NCBI GenBank assembly: GCA_919903585.1
Contig: CAKKST010000064.1
Coordinates: 1-8,874, forward strand
Length of the DNA stretch: 8,874 nucleotides
DNA from: Nitrospiria bacterium
GTDB lineage: Bacteria > Nitrospirota > CAKKRA01 > 9FT-COMBO-42-15
Reading direction: 5' to 3'
The notes beneath the pieces are model-generated. The model was not told where the DNA came from, searched no databases, and saw only the letters and a list, made by a program, of their open reading frames with translations. Of the stretch, positions 1-6,928 are shown piece by piece. A program made the position numbers and the translations under genes. How positions within the stretch are numbered: the stretch's first letter is position 1; each line of letters starts with the position of its first letter.

Positions 1-182
1 CAGGCATCCTCTGCGGAGAGATATCTGATGATAAAGAGGCTTTTATATGCAAGGCGTTATTAAGATACAGCAAACATGACAGCGGCGCATTTTTTGTCAA
101 GGATATAAAAACGAATAATGCCAAGAGAATAGAGGCTGCTGAAAGGGTTGATGACAAGGCCCTTGAGGCTATGAGGATATAA
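1..182 (+). CDS. C-terminal fragment of an unidentified protein
   Basis: The reading frame is open from base 3 to the TAA at 180-182 and gives the last 59 residues of a protein that begins before the window. The composition is ordinary soluble protein: charged, with a probable helix near the end (AERVDDKALEAMRI) and a motif reading YSKHDSGAFFVKDI. I do not recognise the family. It does not look like the C-terminus of LarB or LarC, the genes often found near larE. It ends one base before the TTG start of larE, and the GAGG at 173-176 inside its last codons probably serves as the ribosome binding site for larE. The two genes are therefore probably co-transcribed and translationally coupled. That this is a real gene end is fairly sure; its function is unknown. 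Confidence 0.6.
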   Translation, partial: GILCGEISDDKEAFICKALLRYSKHDSGAFFVKDIKTNNAKRIEAAERVDDKALEAMRI

Positions 183-183
183 C

Positions 184-990
184 TTGGAAGAGAAATTTAA
201 CAAATTAAAGGATATAATAAGAGATACGGACTCGCTCCTTATTGCCTATTCTGGCGGCGTGGACAGCACATTTCTGCTAAAGGCCGCAGCAGATATACTC
301 AGGGACAAAGTTGTTGCAGTAACAGCAACATCACCAACCTACCCTGATATAGAGGTTGAGGCAGCAAAGGAGACTGCAAAAAAACTCGGGGTCAGGCACC
401 TGCTTATTTCATCCAATGAACTTGAAATTGACGGCTTTGCTTCTAATCCGACTAATAGATGCTATTTTTGCAAGAAGGAGCTCTTTGATAAACTTAAAAC
501 AAAGGCTGAGGAACTCGGCCTTAACTATGTGGCAGACGGCAGCAATTATGACGATATTAAAGACTACAGGCCGGGAAGGGATGCAGCAAAAGAGCTCGGT
601 ATAAGAAGCCCCTTAGTGGAGGCAGGCCTCACAAAGGCAGAGATAAGGAGTCTTGCGAGGAGGCTGAATCTCCCCAACTGGGACAAGCCGTCCTTTGCCT
701 GCTTGTCATCAAGATTTCCATACGGGACAGAGATAACTATCCCGCGGTTAAGGCAGATTGAAAATTGTGAAAATATCCTGAGGGAAAAGGGCTTCAGGCA
801 GTTCAGGGTGCGCTATCACAATGAGATTGCGAGGATAGAAGTGGGAGAGGATGAAATTCAGGGATTCTTTGAAAAAGATACGAGGGATTATATTGCTGAG
901 AGATTTAAAGAGAATGGTTTTACTTATATCACCGTTGATATTCAGGGTTACAGGACAGGCAGCATGAACCAGTTATTAACAAAGAGTTAG
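184..990 (+). CDS. larE: ATP-dependent sacrificial sulfur transferase LarE (three-cysteine type)
   Basis: LarE activates the carboxylates of the pyridinium dicarboxylate precursor by adenylylation and inserts sulfur into them during cytoplasmic synthesis of the nickel-pincer nucleotide cofactor of lactate racemase-type enzymes. The 268-residue protein has the N-terminal PP-loop SGGVDSTF at residues 23-30, followed by the family motifs NRCYFCKKELF (91-101) and PSFACLSSRFPYG (169-181). Cys173 matches the cysteine that donates its sulfur in the Lactobacillus enzyme. The added CxxC pair (Cys93, Cys96) gives the three-cysteine pattern of LarE proteins that carry an Fe-S cluster and need not be consumed in the reaction; applying that here is by analogy. 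The length is normal for the family. The start is TTG at 184, chosen because GAGG lies 7 nt upstream and no closer ATG exists. LarB, LarC and a racemase are not seen in the window, so the enzyme served is unknown. Some LarE homologues may act on other substrates. Confidence 0.92.
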   Translation: MEEKFNKLKDIIRDTDSLLIAYSGGVDSTFLLKAAADILRDKVVAVTATSPTYPDIEVEAAKETAKKLGVRHLLISSNELEIDGFASNPTNRCYFCKKELFDKLKTKAEELGLNYVADGSNYDDIKDYRPGRDAAKELGIRSPLVEAGLTKAEIRSLARRLNLPNWDKPSFACLSSRFPYGTEITIPRLRQIENCENILREKGFRQFRVRYHNEIARIEVGEDEIQGFFEKDTRDYIAERFKENGFTYITVDIQGYRTGSMNQLLTKS

Positions 991-996
991 GAGGTG
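990..996 (+). promoter_or_regulatory. Ribosome binding site that sets the DUF151 gene start
   Basis: GGAGGTG overlaps the last base of the larE stop codon and sits 6 nt before the ATG at 1003. An in-frame GTG at 994 lies inside this Shine-Dalgarno itself and is unlikely to be the start. The overlap implies that larE and the next gene are translationally coupled. Confidence 0.8.
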
Positions 997-1002
997 AGAG
1001 AT

Positions 1003-1455
1003 ATGTATATCAAAGTTCAGATTACCGGCGTTATCCTTGATCCCAATACCAACTCTTATATTGTACTGTTAAATGATGATAAGAGGGAGCCCCTGCCGAT
1101 ATGGGTCGGCCGCGCAGAGGGGAATGCAATAAACTTTGCGATGGAGGGCGTGACTCCACCGAGGCCGATGACACATGATTTAATAAAAAACATACTTGAT
1201 ACCCTTGAAATAAAAGTTAACAAGGCCGTGGTTACAGATATAAGGAACAACACCTACTATGCTATTTTATACCTGAATGTAAAAGGCGAGGAAATATCTG
1301 TAGACTCAAGGCCGAGCGATGCCATTGCCCTTGCAGTAAGGGTGAATGCGCCTATATTTGTAGACGAAGAGGTTTTCAAAAAGAGGGCAGATGTCAGCCT
1401 TGACCGCTGGCTTGAAAATCTAAAGCCTGAGGATTTTGGCAGATATAATGCGTAG
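1003..1455 (+). CDS. Bifunctional nuclease family (DUF151) protein
   Basis: This 150-residue protein belongs to the DUF151/BFN family (Thermotoga TM0160 type), typically stand-alone in bacteria and fused to other domains in plants. A plant member was reported to have both RNase and DNase activity; the role of bacterial members is poorly defined. The family hallmarks are all visible: LPIWVG at residues 31-36, RPMTHDL at 54-60, a strand rich in aromatic residues near 84-92 (TYYAILYLN), and DSRPSDAIALA at 101-111 followed by PIFVDEEV. The protein is full length and has no signal peptide or membrane segment. It starts 12 nt after larE with a strong Shine-Dalgarno overlapping the larE stop, so the two are very probably co-expressed, though no functional link between them is established. 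Family assignment is secure; the actual substrate is not. Confidence 0.9.
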   Translation: MYIKVQITGVILDPNTNSYIVLLNDDKREPLPIWVGRAEGNAINFAMEGVTPPRPMTHDLIKNILDTLEIKVNKAVVTDIRNNTYYAILYLNVKGEEISVDSRPSDAIALAVRVNAPIFVDEEVFKKRADVSLDRWLENLKPEDFGRYNA

Positions 1456-1489
1456 CAAGGCGCATGTTTAAAGGTTTTGGAGGATGTTT

Positions 1490-1762
1490 ATGAAAGGAAT
1501 TTTAGTTTTTATATTAATTGCTGTAAGTTTTATGATAGCGCCTGCCTTTGCAATAGATAGCGCAGAGAAAGGCAGGGGCGCTGAGCTGAAGAAGCTCAGG
1601 GCTGGATATAATGAACTTTTTGAGTATCTGCCTGCAAGCGCAAACATGGCAGCGCAGGATTTTATTGACGGCTTTGCAACCTATGAGGAGATAAATAAGA
1701 GATTAGAGGCAATGAAGGCCGTTTTAGACGAAGGCAGTTGTTCATCATCAAATACGCGATAA
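1490..1762 (+). CDS. Small secreted protein of unknown function
   Basis: The 90-residue product begins with a classical Sec signal peptide: Met-Lys-Gly, then a hydrophobic core at residues 4-18 and an AFA cleavage site at 19-21, giving a mature protein that starts IDSAEKG. The mature part of about 69 residues is predicted by eye to be mostly helical, charged and soluble, with one cysteine (Cys84). There is no lipobox, so it is more likely periplasmic or secreted than a lipoprotein. The start at 1490 was chosen over an in-frame ATG at 1484 because GGAGG at 1479-1483 is 6 nt from 1490 and abuts 1484. It lies 34 nt after the DUF151 gene and 9 nt before the next gene. I recognise no family. Its place in the run hints that it is co-transcribed with the following cytoplasmic genes. 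Confidence 0.75.
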   Translation: MKGILVFILIAVSFMIAPAFAIDSAEKGRGAELKKLRAGYNELFEYLPASANMAAQDFIDGFATYEEINKRLEAMKAVLDEGSCSSSNTR

Positions 1763-1771
1763 AGGTGTGAA

Positions 1772-2092
1772 GTGAGCATGAAGAGTGAGGGCTTGAATAA
1801 GGAAAAGATATTAGAGCAGTTAGAGGAGCTTGCACAAAGGCTTTCAGTTAAGATTACCTATGATTCCCTCAGAGAGGGCAATATCAATACAAAGGGAGGC
1901 CTTTGCAAGGTAAGCGGTAATTACAGGATCCTTATAGAAAGAAGGCTCACCACAAATGAGAAGATAGATATCATTGCAAACAGCATTGCAAGATTTGATA
2001 TAAATGATTATTACATGCCTCCAGAGATAAGGGATATTATTGCATCCCTTTCTGTCCTGTCTGCGGAACAGGCAGGCAGCAGGCAGGAGTGA
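1772..2092 (+). CDS. Conserved-looking hypothetical protein, 106 residues
   Basis: This is a small soluble protein with no signal peptide or membrane segment. An N-terminal helix (about residues 8-24, EKILEQLEELAQRL) is followed by a segment reading NTKGGLCKVSGNYRILIERR and then a C-terminal helical part containing YYMPPEIRDII. The GGLC-x-V-x-G-x-Y-R-I-x-I-x-R pattern gives the impression of a conserved core in which the single cysteine may matter, but I cannot name the family or a function. The GTG at 1772 has AAAGG at a good 6-nt spacing. An ATG two codons later (1778) is an equally plausible start and changes the protein by only two residues. It follows the secreted protein by 9 nt and precedes the pseudo-receiver gene by 25 nt, which suggests one transcript. 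Confidence 0.75.
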   Translation: MSMKSEGLNKEKILEQLEELAQRLSVKITYDSLREGNINTKGGLCKVSGNYRILIERRLTTNEKIDIIANSIARFDINDYYMPPEIRDIIASLSVLSAEQAGSRQE

Positions 2093-2117
2093 AAAACCCT
2101 ATTTACTACTACTAAAT

Positions 2118-2951
2118 ATGGCACAGAAGAAGGTACTTATAATTGAAGGCAAGGAGACCTTCGCAGACTATATTGCTGAGATACTAAAAAGGCTCAGCCT
2201 GAAGACCACTATTGCCACAGACGGCGATGAAGGTTTTGAGGCTGCCCAGAGAGAGCAGCCTGATCTGATACTCCTTTCTGTTGAGCTTTCCAAAGACAAT
2301 GGCTACATAGTCTGCAAAAGATTCAAGGAAGACAATGACCTCAAAAAAATCCCCTTGATCCTGATGTCTTCAGAGGCTAAGTCAGGCGATTTTGAGCAGC
2401 ATAAAAAACTCAAGGTCAGGGCTGAGGAATACCTTAAAAAGCCTTTTGTAAAAAAGGAGCTTGTTACAACCATCTCAAATCTTATGGGGTGCTCTGTGCC
2501 AATTGAAACCTATTGTATGCTGGAGGACAAGGTTGATACCCTCATAAAAGAGAAGGACATCCTTGAAAGGGATTCAAAGAACAAGGAGAAGCTTATATTT
2601 GAACTCCGTGAAAGATTAAACAAAACTGCTGATGAAATGAAGGGTGTGGATGTTGAAAGGCTGCAGAGGGAAGTGATTGAAACAAGAAGGGAGATGGAAG
2701 ATGCAAAGAAGGAGATGATGCAGCTTACGCAGAAGAATGAGGAGTTTTCTAAAAAGATTGAGGAGATCAACAAGGAAAAAAAGGAGCTTATAAAGAGCTC
2801 CATCGCAGATTTTGCAGAGAGGGACAAAAGAGAATCTGAGCTTAAGAAAAAGCTAACTCAGCTTGAAAAAGAGCTTCAGGAGCAGAAGAAGACAGACAGG
2901 CAGCAGATAAAAAAGGTGCTGGAGAACGCCCTTTCATCACTTAAGGAATAA
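2118..2951 (+). CDS. Degenerate receiver domain fused to a long coiled coil (FrzS-like layout)
   Basis: Residues 1-123 of this 277-residue protein read as a CheY-like receiver domain: KVLIIE at 5-10, a hydrophobic beta-3 strand LILLSVELS at 50-58, ILMSSEA at 81-87 and YLKKPF at 105-110. The active site is degraded. The acidic pair that normally binds magnesium is Glu10-Gly11, and the phosphoacceptor aspartate is Ser54, although Ser84/85 and the Lys108-Pro109 motif remain. It is therefore unlikely to be phosphorylated in the usual way and is better called a pseudo-receiver. From about residue 133 to the end the protein is almost entirely charged heptad-like helix, a probable coiled coil for dimerisation or partner binding. 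The same layout is known in Myxococcus FrzS, a polarity and motility protein; equating their roles is inference. ATG 2118 was chosen because it starts exactly at the domain. No Shine-Dalgarno lies close upstream (GGAG is about 28 nt away). Confidence 0.85.
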   Translation: MAQKKVLIIEGKETFADYIAEILKRLSLKTTIATDGDEGFEAAQREQPDLILLSVELSKDNGYIVCKRFKEDNDLKKIPLILMSSEAKSGDFEQHKKLKVRAEEYLKKPFVKKELVTTISNLMGCSVPIETYCMLEDKVDTLIKEKDILERDSKNKEKLIFELRERLNKTADEMKGVDVERLQREVIETRREMEDAKKEMMQLTQKNEEFSKKIEEINKEKKELIKSSIADFAERDKRESELKKKLTQLEKELQEQKKTDRQQIKKVLENALSSLKE

Positions 2952-2962
2952 GGAGATTTTTA

Positions 2963-3412
2963 ATGAACAGAGAAGAGGCGCTGAAATTAATTCAGGAGTG
3001 CAGGGAAAAGAATATAAGGATAAATATAAAATATGCAAACTTGGAGGGCGCTAATCTGAGCGACGGGATGTTTATAAATGCCAATCTTGAAGGCGCGAAT
3101 CTTGAAGGCGCGAATCTTGAACGGGCTAATTTGAAATATGCCAATCTTGAAGGCGCGAATCTAAAATATGCCAATCTCAGATTTGCGAACCTTGAGGGCG
3201 CAAACCTCGGTTATGCCAGCCTCTTAAATGCAAATCTTAAATCTGCGAATCTAAAATATGCCAATCTCATCGGCACAAGCCTCCGCCATGCGACTCTTGA
3301 GGGTGCGAATCTCTCGAGTACAAAAATAGAATCCTCACAAAAGGATGACATTATCCTTGCCCTCGGAATTGTGATGAAAGACCGCGAACGTAGGGCGGAG
3401 AGACAGGAATAA
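2963..3412 (+). CDS. Pentapeptide-repeat protein
   Basis: After a short helical N-terminus (residues 1-22), about 19 consecutive five-residue units run from residue 25 to 119, mostly of the form A-N-L-x-x (ANLEG, ANLKY, ANLER, ANLRF). Unit 3 (GMFIN) and units 17-18 (TSLRH, ATLEG) are the most divergent. Such repeats fold into a right-handed quadrilateral beta-helix with leucine in the core. A charged, probably helical tail of about 30 residues follows (EIVMKDRERRAERQE-like end). Some family members mimic DNA and bind gyrase, but most have no known role and nothing here points to gyrase. There is no signal peptide, so it is probably cytoplasmic. AGGAG at 2951-2955, overlapping the previous stop codon, is 7 nt before the ATG, which indicates coupling with the pseudo-receiver gene. 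The stop codon is one base from that of the convergent gene. Confidence 0.9.
   Translation: MNREEALKLIQECREKNIRINIKYANLEGANLSDGMFINANLEGANLEGANLERANLKYANLEGANLKYANLRFANLEGANLGYASLLNANLKSANLKYANLIGTSLRHATLEGANLSSTKIESSQKDDIILALGIVMKDRERRAERQE
3035..3319 (+). repeat. In-gene 15-bp-periodic repeat array encoding the pentapeptides
   Basis: About 19 units of 15 bp encode A(N/S/T)Lxx. Parts are identical at the DNA level: a 25-bp match joins 3078-3102 with 3138-3162 (60-bp offset), and another joins 3155-3179 with 3245-3269 (90-bp offset). Exact matches that include silent positions suggest recent duplication or gene conversion in multiples of the repeat unit. Confidence 0.85.
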
Positions 3413-3413
3413 A

Positions 3414-5285
3414 TCAGGCAGAGATGTTTTGATATGCAGCCTCAGGCTCATACCGCTGTATAAGATTCAGGATTGCCGGATCAATACCCTTGTGCTCAAT
3501 ATATTCCCGCTCTAACTCCTCTATATAATATCTGTCAAGATTTCCTTCTTTTAAGAACTTCTCTCTTAAGGCAATATCTCTGGTGCTGATAATCTTTGGA
3601 AGCAATTCATAGAGGTATACCATCTCTTCCCTAAGGTTCTGCAATACCTTATCAAAGAGCTCAGGCGGTATCTCCCCGTCAATAATCCTTTCAGCTATAA
3701 GCTCTCTTGACAATTCCTTTCTTATCTCTTCAAAGTTTTCAGTTTTTCGCAGTTCTAAATACAGATTTTTTGTCCTCTTCCTGAAATAGTAATGGACAGT
3801 CCTGTAGAGTATTGCCTCCTTATTTGCCTCAGTTAATTGCATTACAACATCTCTAAGCGGTATGAGCCTTTCCTCCACCTCTTTCAAGCCTTTAAACATA
3901 ACATATATCTTTTTTCTGCCAAATGCCGTGAGGTATTTGTCTTTCAGGATAGCATCTATAAACAGCTCCCTGAATATCTTTGGTTCTATCTCATCAAATA
4001 TCTTTTTATTCCTTAAAATGCTCCTTATCTTCTCCTCTGTTATCTCCACATCCTCCATGAAGACTATCTGATTGATATAAGAAAAGGCGGCATCAAAGCG
4101 ATCAAAGAAGGTAACGGTCTGGCCGAGCGCCTCAAGCGGCCGCGCATCATTTGTATCCCTGAATATCTCATCGCATCTTTTTCCAGCATCAAGAAGCAGC
4201 CCTTCAAAGCGCAGATCCCTTTTTTCCATGGCAGTCTGTTTTGATTTTAATAAAGAGACAAGGTCATCCTTTGCGATGCGATCTGCTGTTGGAGACGCGT
4301 CAAGAAAGATGCCCTCAAGTATCTCCCTTGTATTTTTAATATATTCAGGCTCGTCAACCTTTTCAAGTTTTTTGCCCTTCAGCAAAAGTTCATCAAGCGC
4401 AGAAAAGAGCTCCAAGGGGATATTGTTTCTTATGCTCAATGACCTCAGCCTATTGAGCCTTGCCACCTTTGCCTGATCAATCTCCTTGTCTTTTGTAATA
4501 GAAACGAGAATATCCTTGTATTCATCAATTATCCGCCTATTATCAGGGTGTTTGTAAAGGACATCTATTTTTATCCTTTCAACCTGATACTGGTCAATAT
4601 TATATTCACCCGCCATCTCCTGCAGTTCCTTATATTCATGGCCCTTTATCATCTTTTCATCTGAATAGAATTTTTTATAGGCATTATAATATTTATTATT
4701 ATGCCTGTGCACAAGCTTGAAGAGATACAACGTTGCCTCAGAATCACCCAGCACATTAAATATCTCCTCTAATAATGCGGTTTCATTATCAGCAGGAATA
4801 TTTTTTGATCTTTTGAGATTTTTTCCAAGACGTTTTAAAAGGTGCTCCTGCTGTTTCTTAGTCTCTCCGCTATATTTTGATTGAATAAAGAAATAGTAGT
4901 TGCACAGCGCATTTCCCTTTACAAAGACCTCATCATAGGTCTCAAATCCGCCAGTCTCATTTGTGAATATCAGCTTCTCCCCTGTATGGTCAAACAATGT
5001 GCCGTACATTATAAGCCTGTTTATCACATCCTTCTTTACCATATCCTTAACAGGCAGGCTTACCCCAAACATATATTCACAGAAATTGCCGCCTGTGCCT
5101 TTATACTTGATGCCTTTTTCGCTTATTACAAACTCATTGCCATAGGAGAAGAAGCGGATAAACTCTGCTCCGCCCTCAGAGCTTATCTCATAGAAAAACT
5201 GGTTGCCGATATTCTTTCCGGCAATGGTTGCATAGTAATCTATGGCATTATTAATCTGTCCGTGAAGCCTGATATCCTGAATCAT
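3414..5285 (-). CDS. Large uncharacterised protein resembling the TIGR04442 family
   Basis: This is a soluble 623-residue protein without a signal peptide or clear membrane segment. Its N-terminal part (about residues 1-135) is rich in beta strands and aromatic residues, with motifs such as DYYATIAGKNIG, GNFCEYMFGVSLPVKD and VINRLIMYGT. From about residue 145 to the end it becomes highly charged and helical. I see no nucleotide-binding, protease or nuclease signature. The N-terminal motifs and length remind me of TIGR04442, an uncharacterised family known mainly from deltaproteobacteria and relatives; this rests on memory and was not searched. The ATG at 5285 directly follows the TAG of the radical SAM gene (0 nt), and a GGAGGAG at 5299-5305 inside that gene's end lies about 13 nt upstream, so translation is probably coupled. 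Placement behind an AmrS-type enzyme makes it a candidate partner or substrate of that enzyme, which is only inference. Confidence 0.8.
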   Translation of the reverse strand: MIQDIRLHGQINNAIDYYATIAGKNIGNQFFYEISSEGGAEFIRFFSYGNEFVISEKGIKYKGTGGNFCEYMFGVSLPVKDMVKKDVINRLIMYGTLFDHTGEKLIFTNETGGFETYDEVFVKGNALCNYYFFIQSKYSGETKKQQEHLLKRLGKNLKRSKNIPADNETALLEEIFNVLGDSEATLYLFKLVHRHNNKYYNAYKKFYSDEKMIKGHEYKELQEMAGEYNIDQYQVERIKIDVLYKHPDNRRIIDEYKDILVSITKDKEIDQAKVARLNRLRSLSIRNNIPLELFSALDELLLKGKKLEKVDEPEYIKNTREILEGIFLDASPTADRIAKDDLVSLLKSKQTAMEKRDLRFEGLLLDAGKRCDEIFRDTNDARPLEALGQTVTFFDRFDAAFSYINQIVFMEDVEITEEKIRSILRNKKIFDEIEPKIFRELFIDAILKDKYLTAFGRKKIYVMFKGLKEVEERLIPLRDVVMQLTEANKEAILYRTVHYYFRKRTKNLYLELRKTENFEEIRKELSRELIAERIIDGEIPPELFDKVLQNLREEMVYLYELLPKIISTRDIALREKFLKEGNLDRYYIEELEREYIEHKGIDPAILNLIQRYEPEAAYQNISA

Positions 5286-6314
5286 CTATAGCTTAAACTC
5301 CTCCATGCCCTTGCCGTCAACAAGTGTCTGGCATTTCGGGCATCGGCCTTCCTTTATATTATATTTTAAAATCTCATACCCATGCCTGTCTATTAAAAGG
5401 GTCTTGCAATTATAGCAGAATGTATCCTCGCCCTCATCGCCGGGTATATTTCCTGTATAGACATATCTTAATCCTGCATCAAAGCCGATTTTTCTTGCCT
5501 TTTTTAATGTGGCAGCCGGCGTACTCGGCAGGTCTGTAAGCTTATATGTCGGATAGAAGGCGCTTACATGCCATGGTATCTCTGGCCCCACACTGTAAAC
5601 AAATTGAGCGATCTGCCGTAATTCCTCATCCGAGTCATTTAATGTTGGTATTATGAGCGTGGTCACCTCAACCCATATGCCAAGTTCGTGCATCAGCTTT
5701 ATTGTCTCAAGCACAGGATTTCGTTTTGCACCGCAAATCTTCTGATGTGTCTTCTCATCAAAAAATTTAAGGTCAACATTTGCAGCATCAAGATAGGGTT
5801 TTATGAGCGTGAGCGCCTCTTTCGTCATATAGCCATTCGTTACAAAGACATTCTTAATCCCCTTCTTGCTTGCAAGGACTGCTGTGTCATAGGCATACTC
5901 AAAGAAGATGGTAGGCTCGGTGTAGGTATAGGATATGCTTCTGCATTTTGTTTTTTCAGCCATCGCAACTATTGCCTCTGTCTTAACAGATTCTCCTGCA
6001 ATCATCCCATCGTGATCCTTTGGCATTTGAGAGATGTTATAATTTTGGCAGTGAAGGCATCTGAAATTACAGCCTGCTGTTGCAATGGAATAAGACCTTG
6101 TTCCGGGGTAAAAATTGAAAAATGGTTTTTTTTCAATGGGGTCAATATTAGCAGCCACAACCTTCTCATACACAAGTGTATATAAAGCGCCTTCCTGATT
6201 CTCCCGCACACCGCAGATTCCTCTCTTTGATGGAAGGATAATACAGCGGTGATTGCAGAGATTGCACCTTACCTTCCTATCCTCAATCTTCTCATAAAGC
6301 ATTGCCTCTTTCAT
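5286..6314 (-). CDS. amrS: AmmeMemoRadiSam-type radical SAM enzyme (AmrS)
   Basis: This 342-residue protein has the radical SAM cluster motif CNFRCLHC (Cys82, Cys86, Cys89), which would bind a 4Fe-4S cluster and cleave S-adenosylmethionine. Upstream is the family's cysteine-rich N-terminus, CNLCNHRC (Cys17, Cys20, Cys24) plus Cys34. The PGTRSYSIATAGCNF context and later motifs (SYTYTEPTIFFEYAYD, WHVSAFYPTYKLTD) fit the AmrS/PflA-like family. A C-terminal zinc-ribbon-like tail has Cys300-x2-Cys303 and Cys325-x2-Cys328. The family is named for its genomic link with the MEMO and AMMECR1 proteins; its reaction is not established. Neither partner is in the window. The gene follows the BCAM0308-like gene by 3 nt and directly abuts the 623-residue gene. 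The first ATG was kept because the next in-frame ATG (6302) has its only purine-rich stretch too close. Shine-Dalgarno support is weak (GGGA about 10 nt upstream). Confidence 0.9.
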   Translation of the reverse strand: MKEAMLYEKIEDRKVRCNLCNHRCIILPSKRGICGVRENQEGALYTLVYEKVVAANIDPIEKKPFFNFYPGTRSYSIATAGCNFRCLHCQNYNISQMPKDHDGMIAGESVKTEAIVAMAEKTKCRSISYTYTEPTIFFEYAYDTAVLASKKGIKNVFVTNGYMTKEALTLIKPYLDAANVDLKFFDEKTHQKICGAKRNPVLETIKLMHELGIWVEVTTLIIPTLNDSDEELRQIAQFVYSVGPEIPWHVSAFYPTYKLTDLPSTPAATLKKARKIGFDAGLRYVYTGNIPGDEGEDTFCYNCKTLLIDRHGYEILKYNIKEGRCPKCQTLVDGKGMEEFKL

Positions 6315-6317
6315 AAA

Positions 6318-6842
6318 TTATTTTTCCCACGTTGCTCTTAATAGCTTCACATCATGCGACCAGTTGTATTTTATCTTTCCTTTATGCGCCTTATATATTG
6401 CCCGGCCTATTTTTTGAGCGAGCTTTTCATTTGTTGTGGTCACTGTTATCTCCGCTGTCGTCTTCTTTATATCAATTATGCGCTCAAGGGGATTAATGCC
6501 TTTTGCCAGCGTCTCTTCGTTCTTAATCAAATTTAATATCTCCTCCCTGTTCCCTTTCTCTTTAATAAAATCACCCTTTAAGGTTAAGAACCCGCTGGGA
6601 TATTTGTCCTTAATCTTCTGGCATGCAGGACATAAGACCTTTTGCGCGCCCTTTTTGTTTATATTTTCCTTATAGACAGCTTCATCAAAAAACCACCTCT
6701 TTTTATGATAGATAGCATGGCACTTTTTACAGATCGCCATCTCATGCGGCCCGCCCTTTGCAAGATATGGGTCAAGGTACGCCCCGATATTCTTTTTAAA
6801 CTTTGCAGGGTTGTAATTCCTCTCTTTTGATGGTGCTTTCAT
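6318..6842 (-). CDS. BCAM0308-like putative zinc-binding protein
   Basis: The 174-residue protein starts MKAPSKERNYNPAKF and has a four-cysteine zinc-finger-like arrangement: CKKCHAIYHKKRW (Cys38, Cys41) and CPAC (Cys71, Cys74). A basic, probably alpha/beta C-terminal half follows, ending VKLLRATWEK. The pattern resembles the bacterial BCAM0308 family, whose cysteine part recalls the N-terminus of the archaeal/eukaryotic ribosome export factor NMD3. A nucleic-acid- or ribosome-related role is therefore conceivable but unproven. The start at 6842 was preferred over the in-frame ATG at 6860 because a strong AAAGGAGG lies between them, 4 nt before the chosen ATG. It is the first gene of a three-gene minus-strand operon, and its TAA is 3 nt before the radical SAM start. 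Family assignment is from memory and moderately confident; zinc binding is inferred from the cysteines. Confidence 0.8.
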   Translation of the reverse strand: MKAPSKERNYNPAKFKKNIGAYLDPYLAKGGPHEMAICKKCHAIYHKKRWFFDEAVYKENINKKGAQKVLCPACQKIKDKYPSGFLTLKGDFIKEKGNREEILNLIKNEETLAKGINPLERIIDIKKTTAEITVTTTNEKLAQKIGRAIYKAHKGKIKYNWSHDVKLLRATWEK

Positions 6843-6846
6843 TTGC

Positions 6847-6854
6847 CCTCCTTT
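6847..6854 (-). promoter_or_regulatory. Ribosome binding site deciding the BCAM0308-like start
   Basis: AAAGGAGG read on the minus strand lies 4 nt before the ATG at 6842 and inside the first codons that would be used if translation began at 6860. Its strength argues for the shorter, 174-residue protein. Confidence 0.7.
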
Positions 6855-6928
6855 GAACATTCAGAATAATCTATGGGGGACTAATATCTTTTATGATATT
6901 CATAGGAAATCCCCTCTTCCTGTTAAAT

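Noticed and set aside
2040..2117. Longer N-terminus for the pseudo-receiver protein
   Set aside because: It would overlap the previous gene by about 50 nt and add 26 residues unlike any receiver domain; ATG 2118 begins exactly at the domain.
3035..3319. Tandem repeat as a CRISPR or non-coding satellite
   Set aside because: The 15-bp period keeps the reading frame and encodes a textbook pentapeptide-repeat protein.
4881..5291. 136-codon plus-strand open frame opposite the 623-residue gene
   Set aside because: No ribosome binding site and no recognisable motif; the opposite strand has a long frame with strong coding character.
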